This document shows, one piece after another, positions 9,501 to 18,244 of a stretch of 56,685 nt of DNA. How positions within the stretch are numbered: position 1 is the stretch's first letter; the number at the start of each line of letters is the position of its first letter. The translations under genes and the position numbers were made by a program. Under the pieces are notes generated by a model. That model searched no databases. It was not told the DNA's origin and worked only from the letters and a program-made list of their open reading frames with translations. Origin of the DNA: CAZICM01 sp964537685 (GTDB lineage: Bacteria; Myxococcota_A; Polyangia; Polyangiales; Polyangiaceae); assembly GCA_964537685.1 (NCBI GenBank), contig CAZICM010000061.1, positions 1 to 56,685 on the forward strand, written 5' to 3'.

Positions 9501-10443
9501 TGACAGCGATGGCACGCCCGATTACCGGGACGATGATTCCGACAATGATACGGTGCTCGATAAGGACGACAATTGCGTGCTAAAGCAGAATGTCGATCAG
9601 GCCGATGCCGATATGGACGGGATTGGCGATGCGTGCGAGATCGGCGTGGATAGCGATAATGATGGCTGGGACAATGCCTCGGATAACTGTCCGATGAATG
9701 CCAATCCATTGCAGGAAAACAATGATATGGATGGGCAGGGCGATGTCTGCGATTTGGACGATGACAATGATACGGTGGCCGATACCGGCGATAATTGTCC
9801 GATGATTGCGAATGGGCCTGCCGGGGATAACCAGCTCGATACCGATGCGGATGGCCAGGGGAATGCCTGCGATGCGAATGACGATAACGATGCGCTCAAT
9901 GATGCGCAGGACAATTGCCCGCTTGTCGCCAACGATAGCCAGAAGGACGATGATACGGATGGGATAGGCGATGCCTGCGATCCGGACTTTATCGATAGCG
10001 ATATGGATGGCGTCGTTGATTCCAAGGACAATTGCCCGATGGATGATAATGCCGATCAGGCCAATGCCGATTCCGATACCTTGGGCGATGCTTGTGATGC
10101 TTGTCCAGCGAGTGCCGATGATAGCGACGGCGATGGTATTCAGGATGGCTGTGATAACTGTCCAGACGATGCAAATCCCGGCCAAGAAGATATGGATGGG
10201 AATATGATCGGCGATGTTTGTGATATGGCCGGCCAGGGAGGAAGCGGCGGTGGATCGAGCACGTCTTCCAGTTCATCGGGCACAGCGGCTCCTCCCGATT
10301 TTGAAGGCGGATGTGATTGCAGAATGATGAGCGCGCCCGCCGGAGAGCAGGATAGCTATCCCCGTTCGCTCGCAGCCTTTGGCCTGTTGTTGGGTATGCT
10401 TGCGGGCAGGCGATTCCGAAGCCGATCCAAGCGGGCGGCCTAA
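6562..10443 (+). CDS. Giant thrombospondin type-3 repeat protein with MYXO-CTERM-like tail
   Basis: The 1293-residue surface protein has an N-terminal signal (hydrophobic WLASLLLVLTLSG, cleavage near ARA-A at about 41). From residue 48 to about 1220 it is an almost continuous array of type-3 repeats of the form DNCPxxxNxxQxDxDxDGxGDxCD; I count about 30 DNC motifs. Such repeats bind many calcium ions and form disulfide-linked, extended wire-like domains. In the middle, five units carry an insertion (DGVPDFKxxPPYN). A Gly/Ser linker leads to a C-terminal GGCDC, a hydrophobic helix (SLAAFGLLLGMLAG) and the basic end RRFRSRSKRAA, a MYXO-CTERM-like sorting signal. AGGGGAAG precedes the ATG. The likely role is a calcium-dependent surface stalk or adhesin. 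The OmpA protein downstream carries the same repeat family. Confidence 0.93.
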   Translation: MNPYRIFAFGSSVRRYSGPFRWLPWLASLLLVLTLSGRARAADLDLDGIDDTIDNCPGKANPDQQNSDADTLGDACDNCPSTTNQNQADSETAGQGGPDGVGDVCDNCPARANASQTDTDNDGAGNECDNDDDNDGHNDGSDNCPLISNAGQDNNDNDNYGDVCDNCPLITNQNQNDGDGDNVGDSCDNCAAVSNPNQLNTDGDMQGDACDSDDDNDSFSDANDNCPLIANNPQTNTDGDAQGDACDDNDDNDALLDGADNCPLVMNDLQEDSDGDLDGDVCDNCINIANSNQADADNDHVGDVCDNCPFVPNGPLQTGGQIDSDGDSQGDACDADDDNDGVSDAMDNCDFVMNPLQEDNDADMQGDACDDDDDNDGDLDLQDNCPFTANPNQQDGDGDGLGDACDNDSDGDGKDNAIDNCPNAFNPNQQNNDNDLEGDVCDLNDDNDAFPDSADNCPLVATGDQADADGDLVGDACDNCKNAPNPNQADGDVDLVGDACDNCVAVAGPQTNTDGDAFGDVCDPDDDNDMIMDGSDNCPLVPNPPNPQTMVQLDTDGDGQGNACDNDDDNDTVIDTLDNCQVVVNPGQEDFNGDGEGDACDPDIDGDLIFNGPDNCDTVPNSGQEDNDGDGMGDICDVDDDNDGVHDFELAFPYNIPAVPFDNCQFAPNTLQENNDGDTFGDICDTDDDNDGVPDFKNQAPYNIPVDPANFDNCQFIANPMQENNGDDALGNICDTDDDNDGVPDFKTVPPYNEPVDPVNFDNCQFIANSGQQNNDGDADGDICDTDDDNDSVPDFKTSAPYNEPVDPMNFDNCQFIANPMQENNEGDALGDICDDDDDNDTVKDYQTTPPYNVPANPAAFDNCQFIINTAQDDADGDGLGDACDSDADNDGIANNTEIQIIGTDPLDADSDHDGINDYYEVCGKEFDPADPNPCDFSKPLNSDTDVTIDAQDTDSDNDGLLDADEKDYDNDATNDPDDFDSDGTPDYRDDDSDNDTVLDKDDNCVLKQNVDQADADMDGIGDACEIGVDSDNDGWDNASDNCPMNANPLQENNDMDGQGDVCDLDDDNDTVADTGDNCPMIANGPAGDNQLDTDADGQGNACDANDDNDALNDAQDNCPLVANDSQKDDDTDGIGDACDPDFIDSDMDGVVDSKDNCPMDDNADQANADSDTLGDACDACPASADDSDGDGIQDGCDNCPDDANPGQEDMDGNMIGDVCDMAGQGGSGGGSSTSSSSSGTAAPPDFEGGCDCRMMSAPAGEQDSYPRSLAAFGLLLGMLAGRRFRSRSKRAA
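8488..9231. repeat. 150-bp periodic repeat inside the type-3-repeat gene
   Basis: Five consecutive units start at 8488, 8632, 8782, 8932 and 9082. The first is 144 bp and the other four exactly 150 bp. Each encodes DGVPDFKxxxPYNxPVDPxN-type sequence followed by FDNCQFIANPMQENN and a calcium-binding DDDN end. The exact period and close similarity point to recent internal duplication. Confidence 0.85.
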
Positions 10444-10508
10444 GCTTTGCTCCATCGATGCAATTCCCTTTTCACCGCGAATTAGCCCAATGCAAAACAC
10501 CCAAAAAG

Positions 10509-10538
10509 TTGCCCTTCGTTCCGGCGCCGCGCTAGGGT
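10509..10538 (+). promoter_or_regulatory. Putative promoter for the OmpA-family gene
   Basis: TTGCCC (10509-10514) and TAGGGT (10533-10538) are separated by 18 bases. The -10 ends 10 bases before the ATG at 10549, so the transcript would be leaderless or nearly so. Confidence 0.4.
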
Positions 10539-10548
10539 GGGCCTGCCT

Positions 10549-12378
10549 ATGAAAACCTCTTCGTTCGGAGCTTGGTTTGCCACATTTGCCGCGGGTGCCC
10601 TTCTATGGGTGGCCGCACCCGCGCCCGCCAATGCCCAATCCACGGGAGGCTTTGCGCTTAATCCGCTCGATGCGCCTCCCGCGGGAGATGCATTTTTCGG
10701 GGTTGCGTCGGCTGGAGCGCCGGGGCATCTTACGCCGCGCGCTTATGTGATGTTCGATTATTTGGGTAGTCCTATTCATTTAAGCCAAAGCTCAAATGAT
10801 GTGGTTTCGGCGCAGGCTTATCTGCGGGCCGATGTCTCTATTTCGCTATGGGAGCGCGTGCTTGTTTCGGCGCATTTGCCTCTTGCGATTATTCAATCCG
10901 AAGAAGATCCGGGACTGATGGGTTTTAGCTTTACACCTCTCGATGCCCCTGCTGTGGGGGATATGCGATTGGGGGCAAGAGCACGCATTTGGGGTGAGGA
11001 TGGGGGGCCGTTTCAAATTGCTGCGGGCGCGAGTTTGGTTCTGCCCACGGGCGATCCGGCTCAATACACGGGAGATGGTGCCGTGGGAGGAGGGCCGGCG
11101 CTTAGCCTGGGTGGACAGATGGGCCGCGGGTTTGGCTTTTTATGGTCGGCGGCGGCATCTTTAAGATTTAATGGCTCGGACAATCCCAATCTATTTAACG
11201 CGGGCCTTGGCGCGGGTCTTTTGCTTTTGGATCGAAAACTTCAAATTGGTCCTGAACTATTGGCCTCCATTCCTTTTGGAGGGACACGCATTCTATCGGC
11301 CACGCCCACCACGACCGTCGATGCATCAGCCATTATCGAATTGACAGCGGGCGCCAAATTGCGCATATTGGATGGATTAACGATTGGATTTGCGGGAGGG
11401 CCGGGCCTCACCTCATCGGTTGGAACGCCTGCATTCCGGCTGATGGGTTTTGTTGGGTGGACTCCCCTTCCCTCGCCTAAATCGGAAACGGCTCCGGTTA
11501 AAGAAGCGCTTCAGGACAAAGATAATGATGGTATTGCCGATAATCTTGATGCATGTCCCGACGTAAAAGGCGAACCGTCTCCCGATCCGAGCAAAGACGG
11601 CTGCCCTCCGGCTGACCGCGATGGGGATTCCATTTTGGATGCGGAAGATGCCTGCCCTCAATTTAAAGGCCCGCGCAATCTGGATGTGACCAAAAACGGA
11701 TGCCCGGACGATACCGACGGCGATGGCATTCATGATGGATTGGATGCTTGTGTGAATGTTTCGGGCATTGCCAATAACAATCCGAAAAAGAATGGCTGTC
11801 CGCTGGATTCCGATGATGATGGCATTGCGGACACATCCGATGCATGTCCCAGTGAAGCGGGTTCGGCCTCGAGCGATCCTAAATACAATGGTTGTGTTGC
11901 CGATCCTGATGGAGATGGAATTCAATTTGGCGCGGATGCCTGTCCAAAAGAAAAAGGCAGTGCCGATCCCGATCCAAAACAAAATGGCTGTCCAAAATTC
12001 GTCCGGGTAACCAAGGACGAGATTGTGACATCCAAACCGATCGAATTTGTTACCTATGGCAAAAATCGATTTGAAACCGTATCGCCGATATCCGATGATG
12101 TATTAAAGGAAGTGCGCGATGCGATAGAACAGAATCCCAATATCGAGCAAGTCGAAGTCCAGGGCCACACCGACGATAGTGGTAATGAGCAATTTAATTT
12201 AAATCTTTCTCAAAAGCGGGCGGATACGGTGAGGGATTGGCTGATTGCAGCGGGAGTTCCGGCTCAAAAGCTGGTGGCGAAGGGCTATGGCTTTGAAAAG
12301 CCCTTGGCGGACAATCGAATCCGCACAGGACGCCAAAAGAATAGGCGGGTTCAATTTATAATTATTAAACAGAAATAG
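10549..12378 (+). CDS. OmpA-family outer membrane protein with type-3 repeats
   Basis: The 609-residue protein has a clear Sec signal (MKTSSFGAWFATF to ANA-Q, about 30 residues). I prefer ATG 10549 over GTG 10537 because the signal begins there. Residues 30-320 alternate short strands with Gly and aromatics, predicting an outer-membrane beta-barrel. Residues 325-490 hold five thrombospondin type-3 repeats (DxDNDGIADNxDACP types), a calcium-binding spacer. Residues 500-609 are an OmpA/MotB peptidoglycan-binding domain, with VEVQGHTDDSGNEQFNLNLS, QKRADTVRDWL and NRRVQF carrying the usual Asp and Arg contacts to diaminopimelate. The architecture matches myxobacterial porin-like OmpA proteins that link outer membrane and cell wall. 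It is convergent with the next gene, 13 bases apart. Confidence 0.93.
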   Translation: MKTSSFGAWFATFAAGALLWVAAPAPANAQSTGGFALNPLDAPPAGDAFFGVASAGAPGHLTPRAYVMFDYLGSPIHLSQSSNDVVSAQAYLRADVSISLWERVLVSAHLPLAIIQSEEDPGLMGFSFTPLDAPAVGDMRLGARARIWGEDGGPFQIAAGASLVLPTGDPAQYTGDGAVGGGPALSLGGQMGRGFGFLWSAAASLRFNGSDNPNLFNAGLGAGLLLLDRKLQIGPELLASIPFGGTRILSATPTTTVDASAIIELTAGAKLRILDGLTIGFAGGPGLTSSVGTPAFRLMGFVGWTPLPSPKSETAPVKEALQDKDNDGIADNLDACPDVKGEPSPDPSKDGCPPADRDGDSILDAEDACPQFKGPRNLDVTKNGCPDDTDGDGIHDGLDACVNVSGIANNNPKKNGCPLDSDDDGIADTSDACPSEAGSASSDPKYNGCVADPDGDGIQFGADACPKEKGSADPDPKQNGCPKFVRVTKDEIVTSKPIEFVTYGKNRFETVSPISDDVLKEVRDAIEQNPNIEQVEVQGHTDDSGNEQFNLNLSQKRADTVRDWLIAAGVPAQKLVAKGYGFEKPLADNRIRTGRQKNRRVQFIIIKQK

Positions 12379-12391
12379 ATTAGGGCTTAAA

Positions 12392-13627
12392 TTAAAACAA
12401 AAGGCCGGCTTGAATCCGCAGACCGCCCATTGAAGAGCCAAAATACTGGCCGCCGAGGGGTCCGCCCGCCGCGATGAGGTAACTCAGGCCCGCCCGGATC
12501 GACATGCTCGGCGTAACCGGAAATGTGCCGAGCACCGTGGGCTCAATCACGAACTGAGCCCCTGAAAAACTCCGCTCTCCCGTGCCCGACTTCTTCACCA
12601 TGGGCTGACCCGAAACCGCAAGCCACATCCGAAGGCCGGGCGATACCATTCCATTCAATAAGTCGTAAGAGCCGGTGGCTCTCAGCACCCAGTTGAGCGC
12701 CAGCCCCGCATTGTCCACGCCTTCATGCCTCGAATCGATGGCGGGATCGGGATCGGACCCACCTGTTTTAAACATCATCTCGAGCTTGGTGTCCGCCGAT
12801 AGATGCAGGGCATTTCGGTCGTAGGTCACGCCAACGCCCGGCACCATGCCAAAGCGGTTGGGCATAAAGAGCGACTCGTTTTCCCAGCCACGCGAGGAGT
12901 CGGCTGCCTGGTTGATGAGCGCTTGAGCATAGGCTCCCGGCTCCTCCGCCCGGTTGGCCAGCATATCGCCCGATGCCGTGGGCAGCGTTAATGCGAGGCT
13001 GATAGGCACGCGAAGCTTGCTCGTTATGCGGAACGAAGGCCGCAGGCTGAGCTCTAGATTGCCAACCGCAAAGGTGCTGAAATCGTCCGAATCGCCTGTG
13101 TCCGGACCTGTGAGGGTGCCCGTGGAATAGGGGAAGCGAAAGCCCAGCGTCCAAATCTTCGCGACCCGGTATTGAAAGCCCGCGACAATGGACACAATCG
13201 TCGTATCCGTCGGCGTTGTCGCATCGCTCAATACGTCGTTGATGCTTCCAAAACCGATCATCACATCGACGAGCGCGGCACCGGGAGGCCCGAGATTGTC
13301 GGGTATTTTTGCGTCCGCTTCCCTTTCTTTCGCGGCCTCTTCCTCTTCCTTCAGCGCTCCCGATTTGCCCGTCGGCGCGAACTTGCCTTCTTCGTCTTTT
13401 CCTCCAACGCCCCAAGCATCAGGTTCGGCGGGGGGCAGCGGAGGCGGTTCTTCTTTTTTCTCTTCGGGAGGCGGCTCTGGCGCGTCTGGATCGAGCTCCA
13501 TATCGGTGCCCGTTCCCGGAGGCGGTTTGTCCTGCGCGCCCGCCCATTGAGGCGCAAGCAGCGCGAACACACCAAAGCACAAGGCCAACGCGCCTCCAGC
13601 CGAGCTTGAGCACACACGCTTGGACAT
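12392..13627 (-). CDS. Probable outer-membrane beta-barrel protein
   Basis: The 411-residue exported protein starts at ATG 13627, which has GGAGAGG about 8 bases upstream and opens the signal peptide (MSKRVCSSSAGGALALCFGV to AGA-Q). Residues 35-105 are a Pro/Glu-rich, disordered acidic segment (EPPPEEKKEEPPPLPP). From residue 115 to the C-terminal LLF there are alternating hydrophobic strands with Gly turns (FGFRFPYSTGTLTG, LRVPISLALTLPTASG, GLSYLIAAGGPLGG), typical of a transporter-like barrel. The terminal Phe is characteristic of outer-membrane proteins. No specific family is recognised and the substrate is unknown. It is transcribed away from the kinase operon and towards the OmpA gene. 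Confidence 0.75.
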   Translation of the reverse strand: MSKRVCSSSAGGALALCFGVFALLAPQWAGAQDKPPPGTGTDMELDPDAPEPPPEEKKEEPPPLPPAEPDAWGVGGKDEEGKFAPTGKSGALKEEEEAAKEREADAKIPDNLGPPGAALVDVMIGFGSINDVLSDATTPTDTTIVSIVAGFQYRVAKIWTLGFRFPYSTGTLTGPDTGDSDDFSTFAVGNLELSLRPSFRITSKLRVPISLALTLPTASGDMLANRAEEPGAYAQALINQAADSSRGWENESLFMPNRFGMVPGVGVTYDRNALHLSADTKLEMMFKTGGSDPDPAIDSRHEGVDNAGLALNWVLRATGSYDLLNGMVSPGLRMWLAVSGQPMVKKSGTGERSFSGAQFVIEPTVLGTFPVTPSMSIRAGLSYLIAAGGPLGGQYFGSSMGGLRIQAGLLF

Positions 13628-13661
13628 CGTTCTGCACCTCTCCACAGTGGTCTTGAGCCAC

Positions 13662-13690
13662 AAAATCATGACGGCGGCGCGGGCTGCCAA
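13662..13690 (-). promoter_or_regulatory. Putative promoter for the barrel gene at 13627
   Basis: On the minus strand TTGGCA (13690-13685) and GATTTT (13667-13662) are separated by 17 bases. They lie 34 bases before the ATG. The -35 matches five of six consensus bases and the -10 is weak. Confidence 0.3.
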
Positions 13691-13819
13691 AAACGATCGA
13701 GGTGGCACGGCGCCCGGCTCCCCGAAATGCCGGGCGGGACGCTACCATGCATACCTGCCATACGTCTTGCTTCTCTTGCTTCCGCACGCTCTTCTTACGC
13801 GAAGCGCACCCGGGCCCGC

Positions 13820-16800
13820 ATGTCCAACTCACCGACACACTTGGCCGATTTCGAGCTTCTAAGGCGCCTTGGCGCGGGCGGAATGGCCGAAGTCTTCCTC
13901 GCCAAAAAGCGGGGTGCCGAGGACACCTATAAACTCTTGGTTGTCAAGCGCATCCTGCCCGCGCATGGCTCTTCCAGGCGTTTTCGGACGATGTTCGTGG
14001 AAGAGGCGCATCTGGCCACGCGCCTGAACCATCCCAATATCGTTCAGGTCTACGAGTTTTCAGATCACGGCGATGAAGGGCTTTTGCTCTCGATGGAATA
14101 TGTCGAGGGCTATGACCTGGCGAAGATCATGAACGCCGCCAAGCAAAAAGGGCAGCGGATCCCGCCTTGGATCGCGGCGTTCATCGTCTCGGAGGCCGCG
14201 AAGGGATTGCATTACGCGCATGAGCGCAAGGACGAAGGCGGTATGCCGCTTTCGATTGTGCACCGCGATGTGTCGCCGCAGAACATTCTTCTGTCATGCG
14301 AAGGCGTCGTAAAAATTGCCGATTTTGGCATCGCCACGGCCAGCCTGTTCCGCGAGGAAGACGGGCTCATCAAAGGCAAGTTCAACTACATGTCGCCCGA
14401 GCAGGCGCGCGGAGAAAAAGTCGATCGGCGAAGCGATATTTTTGCGCTCGGTGTCGTGCTCTACGAGCTTCTGACGCTCCGGTCTCCGTATGGAAAGCTG
14501 GAGGACGATCAGCTTCTGGAGGCTGTGCGCGCAGGCGCATTTGAACCGCCTTCGTTTCACGCGCCCGATGTGCCGGCCGAGCTTGAAGCCATCGTCCTGC
14601 GGGCCATGACATCCCAGGTTTCGCAGCGCTTTCAAACGGCGAGGGAACTGGCCGCCGCCATCGCGCGGACGCTGCTCGCCAAGCAGGAATTGGTCGACAA
14701 TACCAATGTCGAGCAACTCATCATGACCTTGATCGGGCGCGTGCCTTCATCGCAGCCCTCGACACTTCCTCCGCTGCCAAAACAGGAAGCAACACTTCCG
14801 GATAAGAAAAAATCGGCCGACCACGGCATCGTGGAGCGGCGCGAGCCCGAGCAGCATTCCCGCTCAAGCGCGAGGCCGGTGCGCGAAGTCAGGCATGTGG
14901 CCGTGGTCACGCTGCGCATTCAGGGGATCTCGGGCCTTGAGGCGATGCAGGGACGCCTCGCGGCCAAGCGGAGCGCCGAATCCATCCGGGCAACGCTGAA
15001 CGATATTGCCTACAAACGCGGGGCCATTTGGTCGTGGAACGATACGCCGGGGGGCCTGCCCGTTACGGCTCACGCTGTCGTCGGGCTCTTGGATAATCCA
15101 GCCCGCGCCGCCGCAGATTCGGCCTTGCTCGCGATTGACACGCACGAAGCGCTGGCCGGCGCATCCGAAGATCTGCCCGTCACACTTCAAGCGGCCATTA
15201 GCATCGTGCGCGGAATCGCCTCTGGAGAGCGCGATAGCCGCGGTCATCTCATCAACCACGCCATGCAAGGATCGGTAAACGATCTCGCCGCTCAGCTCGA
15301 TGCCCGCACGCCTTTTGGAAAGACTTGGGTGTCGGGAGGCGCCTACCGGCTTGTCCGGCGGGACTTCCGGTGGGACGACGCGCCGACCCTTGAAATCATG
15401 AACGCGCTTGAACTTTCGGTGCCGCCGCAAATGCGCGTCTATTCGCTGGGGCGCCCCCTCACCCGCGAGGAGCGGGCCGCCGAGCTAAGCGCCAATCCCA
15501 ACGATTTGGTCGGCCGGGATGCGGAAAAGGCCGATCTGCAAGCCGCTTATCACCGATCGCTCACGCCTCCCGTCATGTCGGTTCCCTCGGCCGCGAGTCT
15601 CTTTCCGCCGCCCGGCGAAAGCTTGGAGAGGGCGCGGGGCGACGTGGTCGTGCGCACCGTTATCGGCGAAATGGGGATTGGAAAGACGGCGCTGGTCAAC
15701 GCATTTATTTGCGAACTGCCGGCATCGACGCGGATTTTTCGCGTCGAGTGCTCGCCTGTAAAAACCGAGCTGCCCTTGTCGGCGATGAGCGATTTGCTCC
15801 GGGAAATTACCGGATTGGGACTCGAACATTCGATTGAAGAAGCCAGCCGCACGCTTGAAGGGCTTCTCGGGCCTGCCTCCAAAACGCAGCAGGCGCCCCG
15901 CATGATCGGCCGCCTTTCCGAACTGATTACGGGCAAAAACCAAAAGAGCGATGACGACGATGTTCCCAGCTACCGCCGCGATCTGGTGGTGCTCGGTATC
16001 CGCACACTGCTCTTCGCCGTCGCGCGGGCACAGCCTGTTGTAGCGATTATCGACGGCCTTCAGTGGACCGACCGGATGAGCCTCGATTTGTTTCAAGAGC
16101 TCGTCAAGCGGACGGAGCCGGTGCCCGTTCTGATGCTCTTTGTCACGCGGCCCGATGACCGGATTACAAGTTTTATCGAGGGAATTGTTCAGGTTGAGCT
16201 GCGCGGCCTTTCGTCGGAAGAACAAATCCGGCTCGTAGAAACAAGGCTCGGCGTGCGCCAGGGAGCCGCCGCTTCATGTAGCGATCTCCTTCCGCGCGCC
16301 GCCGGCAATCCTTTCTTTTTGCTCGAGATGATCGATGCGCTTTTGGAGCGGGGCGCGCTCGAGATCACCGAGCTTCCCGATGGGCGCCACGAGCTTACGC
16401 GCCACGAACAGCCCAGCGGCCCAGCCGAAACGCTTCCCCAAACGCTGGAACAGCTTATCGGCGATCGCATCCGCGAACTGCCAAGCAGCGAACACGATGT
16501 TGTCGATTGGCTCGCTGTCGCGGGCGGCCCGCTCGCTCAGGACGATTTAATCACGCTGACCCGCCTGCACAGCCACGAGCCCTTCGCCCGTTTATGTGAA
16601 CGCGGCATCTGCGATTTGAAAGGCGGCGTGATGGACTTCCGCCATCCGCTTGCGCGCGATGTTGCCTACCTTGCCATCGATCCCAAGGCCCGCGTCCGCA
16701 TGCACCGGCTCTTGGGTGAACACCTGGCCACAACATCGCTGGGACACGGCCTTTCCGCGGCGATTGTGGCCAAACATCTCGCCCATGGAGAGGCGCCCGA

Positions 16801-18244
16801 ACAGGCGGCGCTCATGTACATCGAGGCGGCCCAGGCAGCCCGCGCCACGCATCAAATCCAGCTTTCCCAGCGCTATTACCAGCGCGCGCTGGCCCGCCTC
16901 CCTCACGGGGACGCCCGCATCTTCGATGTGCATATCGCTCTCGAGGCCATCTTCCGCCATCTCGGCCGGCGCAAAGAGCGGCGCGGTCATTTGATGGCCA
17001 TCCGCCACCTCGCCCGCCAAAGCAATTCCGCACGCTGGGCGGCGCACACACTCGTTCGCACGGCGCGGCTCGAACTCGAGGAAGGACGCCTGGCGCGCGG
17101 ACTGCCCGTGGCGCAAAAAGCGACGGAAATCGCCGAACTGGCCAAAAATCCAGCGCTCGAAGTCGAATCCCTCACCGTTCTGTCTGAAATTCTGCGCGAT
17201 GTGGGCGATGTGACGGGAGCCATCGGCGCCTGCGATAAAGCGCTGGCCGTCGTGCAATCGGGCTCGCTTCCGCCGCGCGCAAGGGCCGAGGTGCTTCAAT
17301 CCAAGGGAGCCCTGCTGAGGCGCGTGGGCCGCGTCTACGAATCGGTTGAAACCCAAGTCGAAGCGATCGCTGTGTTTAAAGCCGTGGGAGCGAGGCGCAG
17401 CGAAGCCCGCGCAAAAAGCGGCCTTGCCTTTGGCATGTTTGCGCTGGAGCGCTTCGAAGATGCAATCGTGCTCTGCCGCGACTCACTCGCCATCGACATC
17501 GCCATCGGCGGACGCTTTCAAATCGCGAAGACCCTTAGCCTGATCGGCCAATCCTTTGCCCGCCTGGGCGATATGCCCCGCGCCAAAGCCTATATGGCGA
17601 GAGCCCGCGATGCGCATGAACGCTATGGCGATCAAGACTCGCGCGCGGACACGCTTCTGGGATCGGCGTGGATTCAATTGCTTGCGGGCGATATCGAAGG
17701 GGCGCGCCAGTTCTGCGGCGATGCAAGCGCTTTGGTTGAAGCCACGCAATCGAGTTACGACAAAGTGCAAGAGCGAATCGTAAGAGCGCTCATTGCCCGC
17801 GCTTCTGGTCAATACGAGCTGGCCGCGAAGCTGGCCGCGGAAGCGAGAAAATTCGCCGAATCCCAAGCCTTGATGAGCTATCACGTCTATGCGTACGCCA
17901 TTGAGGCAGCGGCGCGCGTCGATTCCGGCGATTCCTTTACGGGCGTGCTGCTCGCAAGGACGGCGCTCGGAGCGATCGAGGCCACACAAGGATGCGAGTA
18001 CGGCGTGGAAGTGCGGGTACTCTCATCGGAGGCCCTTCAAAGAGGCGCTCCTGCAAGCGCGCGCGATGCTGTTATGCGCGCGGCGGCCCATGCCCGTGAA
18101 GTGGGCAACAGCGTTCAAAGCGAACGGCTTCGCACGCTCTTTTTCGAACAGCCGATGGTGTTGCGCATTCTTCGCGCGGCCAAAGAGTATGGAGCGGGGG
18201 AAACCAAATTGAGAGACATGCAGACACGCGGTGAAAAAGCATGA
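13820..18244 (+). CDS. Ser/Thr kinase - cyclase-like - AAA ATPase - TPR fusion protein
   Basis: The 1474-residue cytoplasmic signalling protein has four parts. Residues 11-275 are a Hanks-type kinase: glycine loop GAGGMAEVF, Lys43, HRDVSPQN (148-155; Ser replaces the usual Lys after HRD-x, as in many myxobacterial kinases), DFG at 168-170 and MSPEQARG. Residues 355-560 resemble a class III nucleotidyl cyclase domain (RHVAVVTLRIQGISG) but lack recognisable metal-binding Asp residues, so it is probably a regulatory relic. Residues 565-960 are an AAA/STAND-like ATPase with Walker A GEMGIGKT (about 616-623) and Walker B VVAIIDG (about 740). The rest is TPR-like helical repeats. The architecture is that of multidomain bacterial kinases related to the LuxR/MalT-type ATPases. 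The start is the ATG just before the kinase fold; no clear Shine-Dalgarno. Its stop overlaps the patatin start. Confidence 0.93.
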   Translation: MSNSPTHLADFELLRRLGAGGMAEVFLAKKRGAEDTYKLLVVKRILPAHGSSRRFRTMFVEEAHLATRLNHPNIVQVYEFSDHGDEGLLLSMEYVEGYDLAKIMNAAKQKGQRIPPWIAAFIVSEAAKGLHYAHERKDEGGMPLSIVHRDVSPQNILLSCEGVVKIADFGIATASLFREEDGLIKGKFNYMSPEQARGEKVDRRSDIFALGVVLYELLTLRSPYGKLEDDQLLEAVRAGAFEPPSFHAPDVPAELEAIVLRAMTSQVSQRFQTARELAAAIARTLLAKQELVDNTNVEQLIMTLIGRVPSSQPSTLPPLPKQEATLPDKKKSADHGIVERREPEQHSRSSARPVREVRHVAVVTLRIQGISGLEAMQGRLAAKRSAESIRATLNDIAYKRGAIWSWNDTPGGLPVTAHAVVGLLDNPARAAADSALLAIDTHEALAGASEDLPVTLQAAISIVRGIASGERDSRGHLINHAMQGSVNDLAAQLDARTPFGKTWVSGGAYRLVRRDFRWDDAPTLEIMNALELSVPPQMRVYSLGRPLTREERAAELSANPNDLVGRDAEKADLQAAYHRSLTPPVMSVPSAASLFPPPGESLERARGDVVVRTVIGEMGIGKTALVNAFICELPASTRIFRVECSPVKTELPLSAMSDLLREITGLGLEHSIEEASRTLEGLLGPASKTQQAPRMIGRLSELITGKNQKSDDDDVPSYRRDLVVLGIRTLLFAVARAQPVVAIIDGLQWTDRMSLDLFQELVKRTEPVPVLMLFVTRPDDRITSFIEGIVQVELRGLSSEEQIRLVETRLGVRQGAAASCSDLLPRAAGNPFFLLEMIDALLERGALEITELPDGRHELTRHEQPSGPAETLPQTLEQLIGDRIRELPSSEHDVVDWLAVAGGPLAQDDLITLTRLHSHEPFARLCERGICDLKGGVMDFRHPLARDVAYLAIDPKARVRMHRLLGEHLATTSLGHGLSAAIVAKHLAHGEAPEQAALMYIEAAQAARATHQIQLSQRYYQRALARLPHGDARIFDVHIALEAIFRHLGRRKERRGHLMAIRHLARQSNSARWAAHTLVRTARLELEEGRLARGLPVAQKATEIAELAKNPALEVESLTVLSEILRDVGDVTGAIGACDKALAVVQSGSLPPRARAEVLQSKGALLRRVGRVYESVETQVEAIAVFKAVGARRSEARAKSGLAFGMFALERFEDAIVLCRDSLAIDIAIGGRFQIAKTLSLIGQSFARLGDMPRAKAYMARARDAHERYGDQDSRADTLLGSAWIQLLAGDIEGARQFCGDASALVEATQSSYDKVQERIVRALIARASGQYELAAKLAAEARKFAESQALMSYHVYAYAIEAAARVDSGDSFTGVLLARTALGAIEATQGCEYGVEVRVLSSEALQRGAPASARDAVMRAAAHAREVGNSVQSERLRTLFFEQPMVLRILRAAKEYGAGETKLRDMQTRGEKA

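Noticed and set aside
6659..10276. Long open frames on other strands/frames opposite the type-3-repeat gene, rich in Ile/Arg or Ser
   Set aside because: They are produced by the GAT/GAC/AAT-rich Asp codons of the repeat gene and lack starts, ribosome sites or domains.
14864..15430. Minus-strand frame inside the kinase-ATPase gene
   Set aside because: It mirrors a well-supported coding region with recognisable domains.
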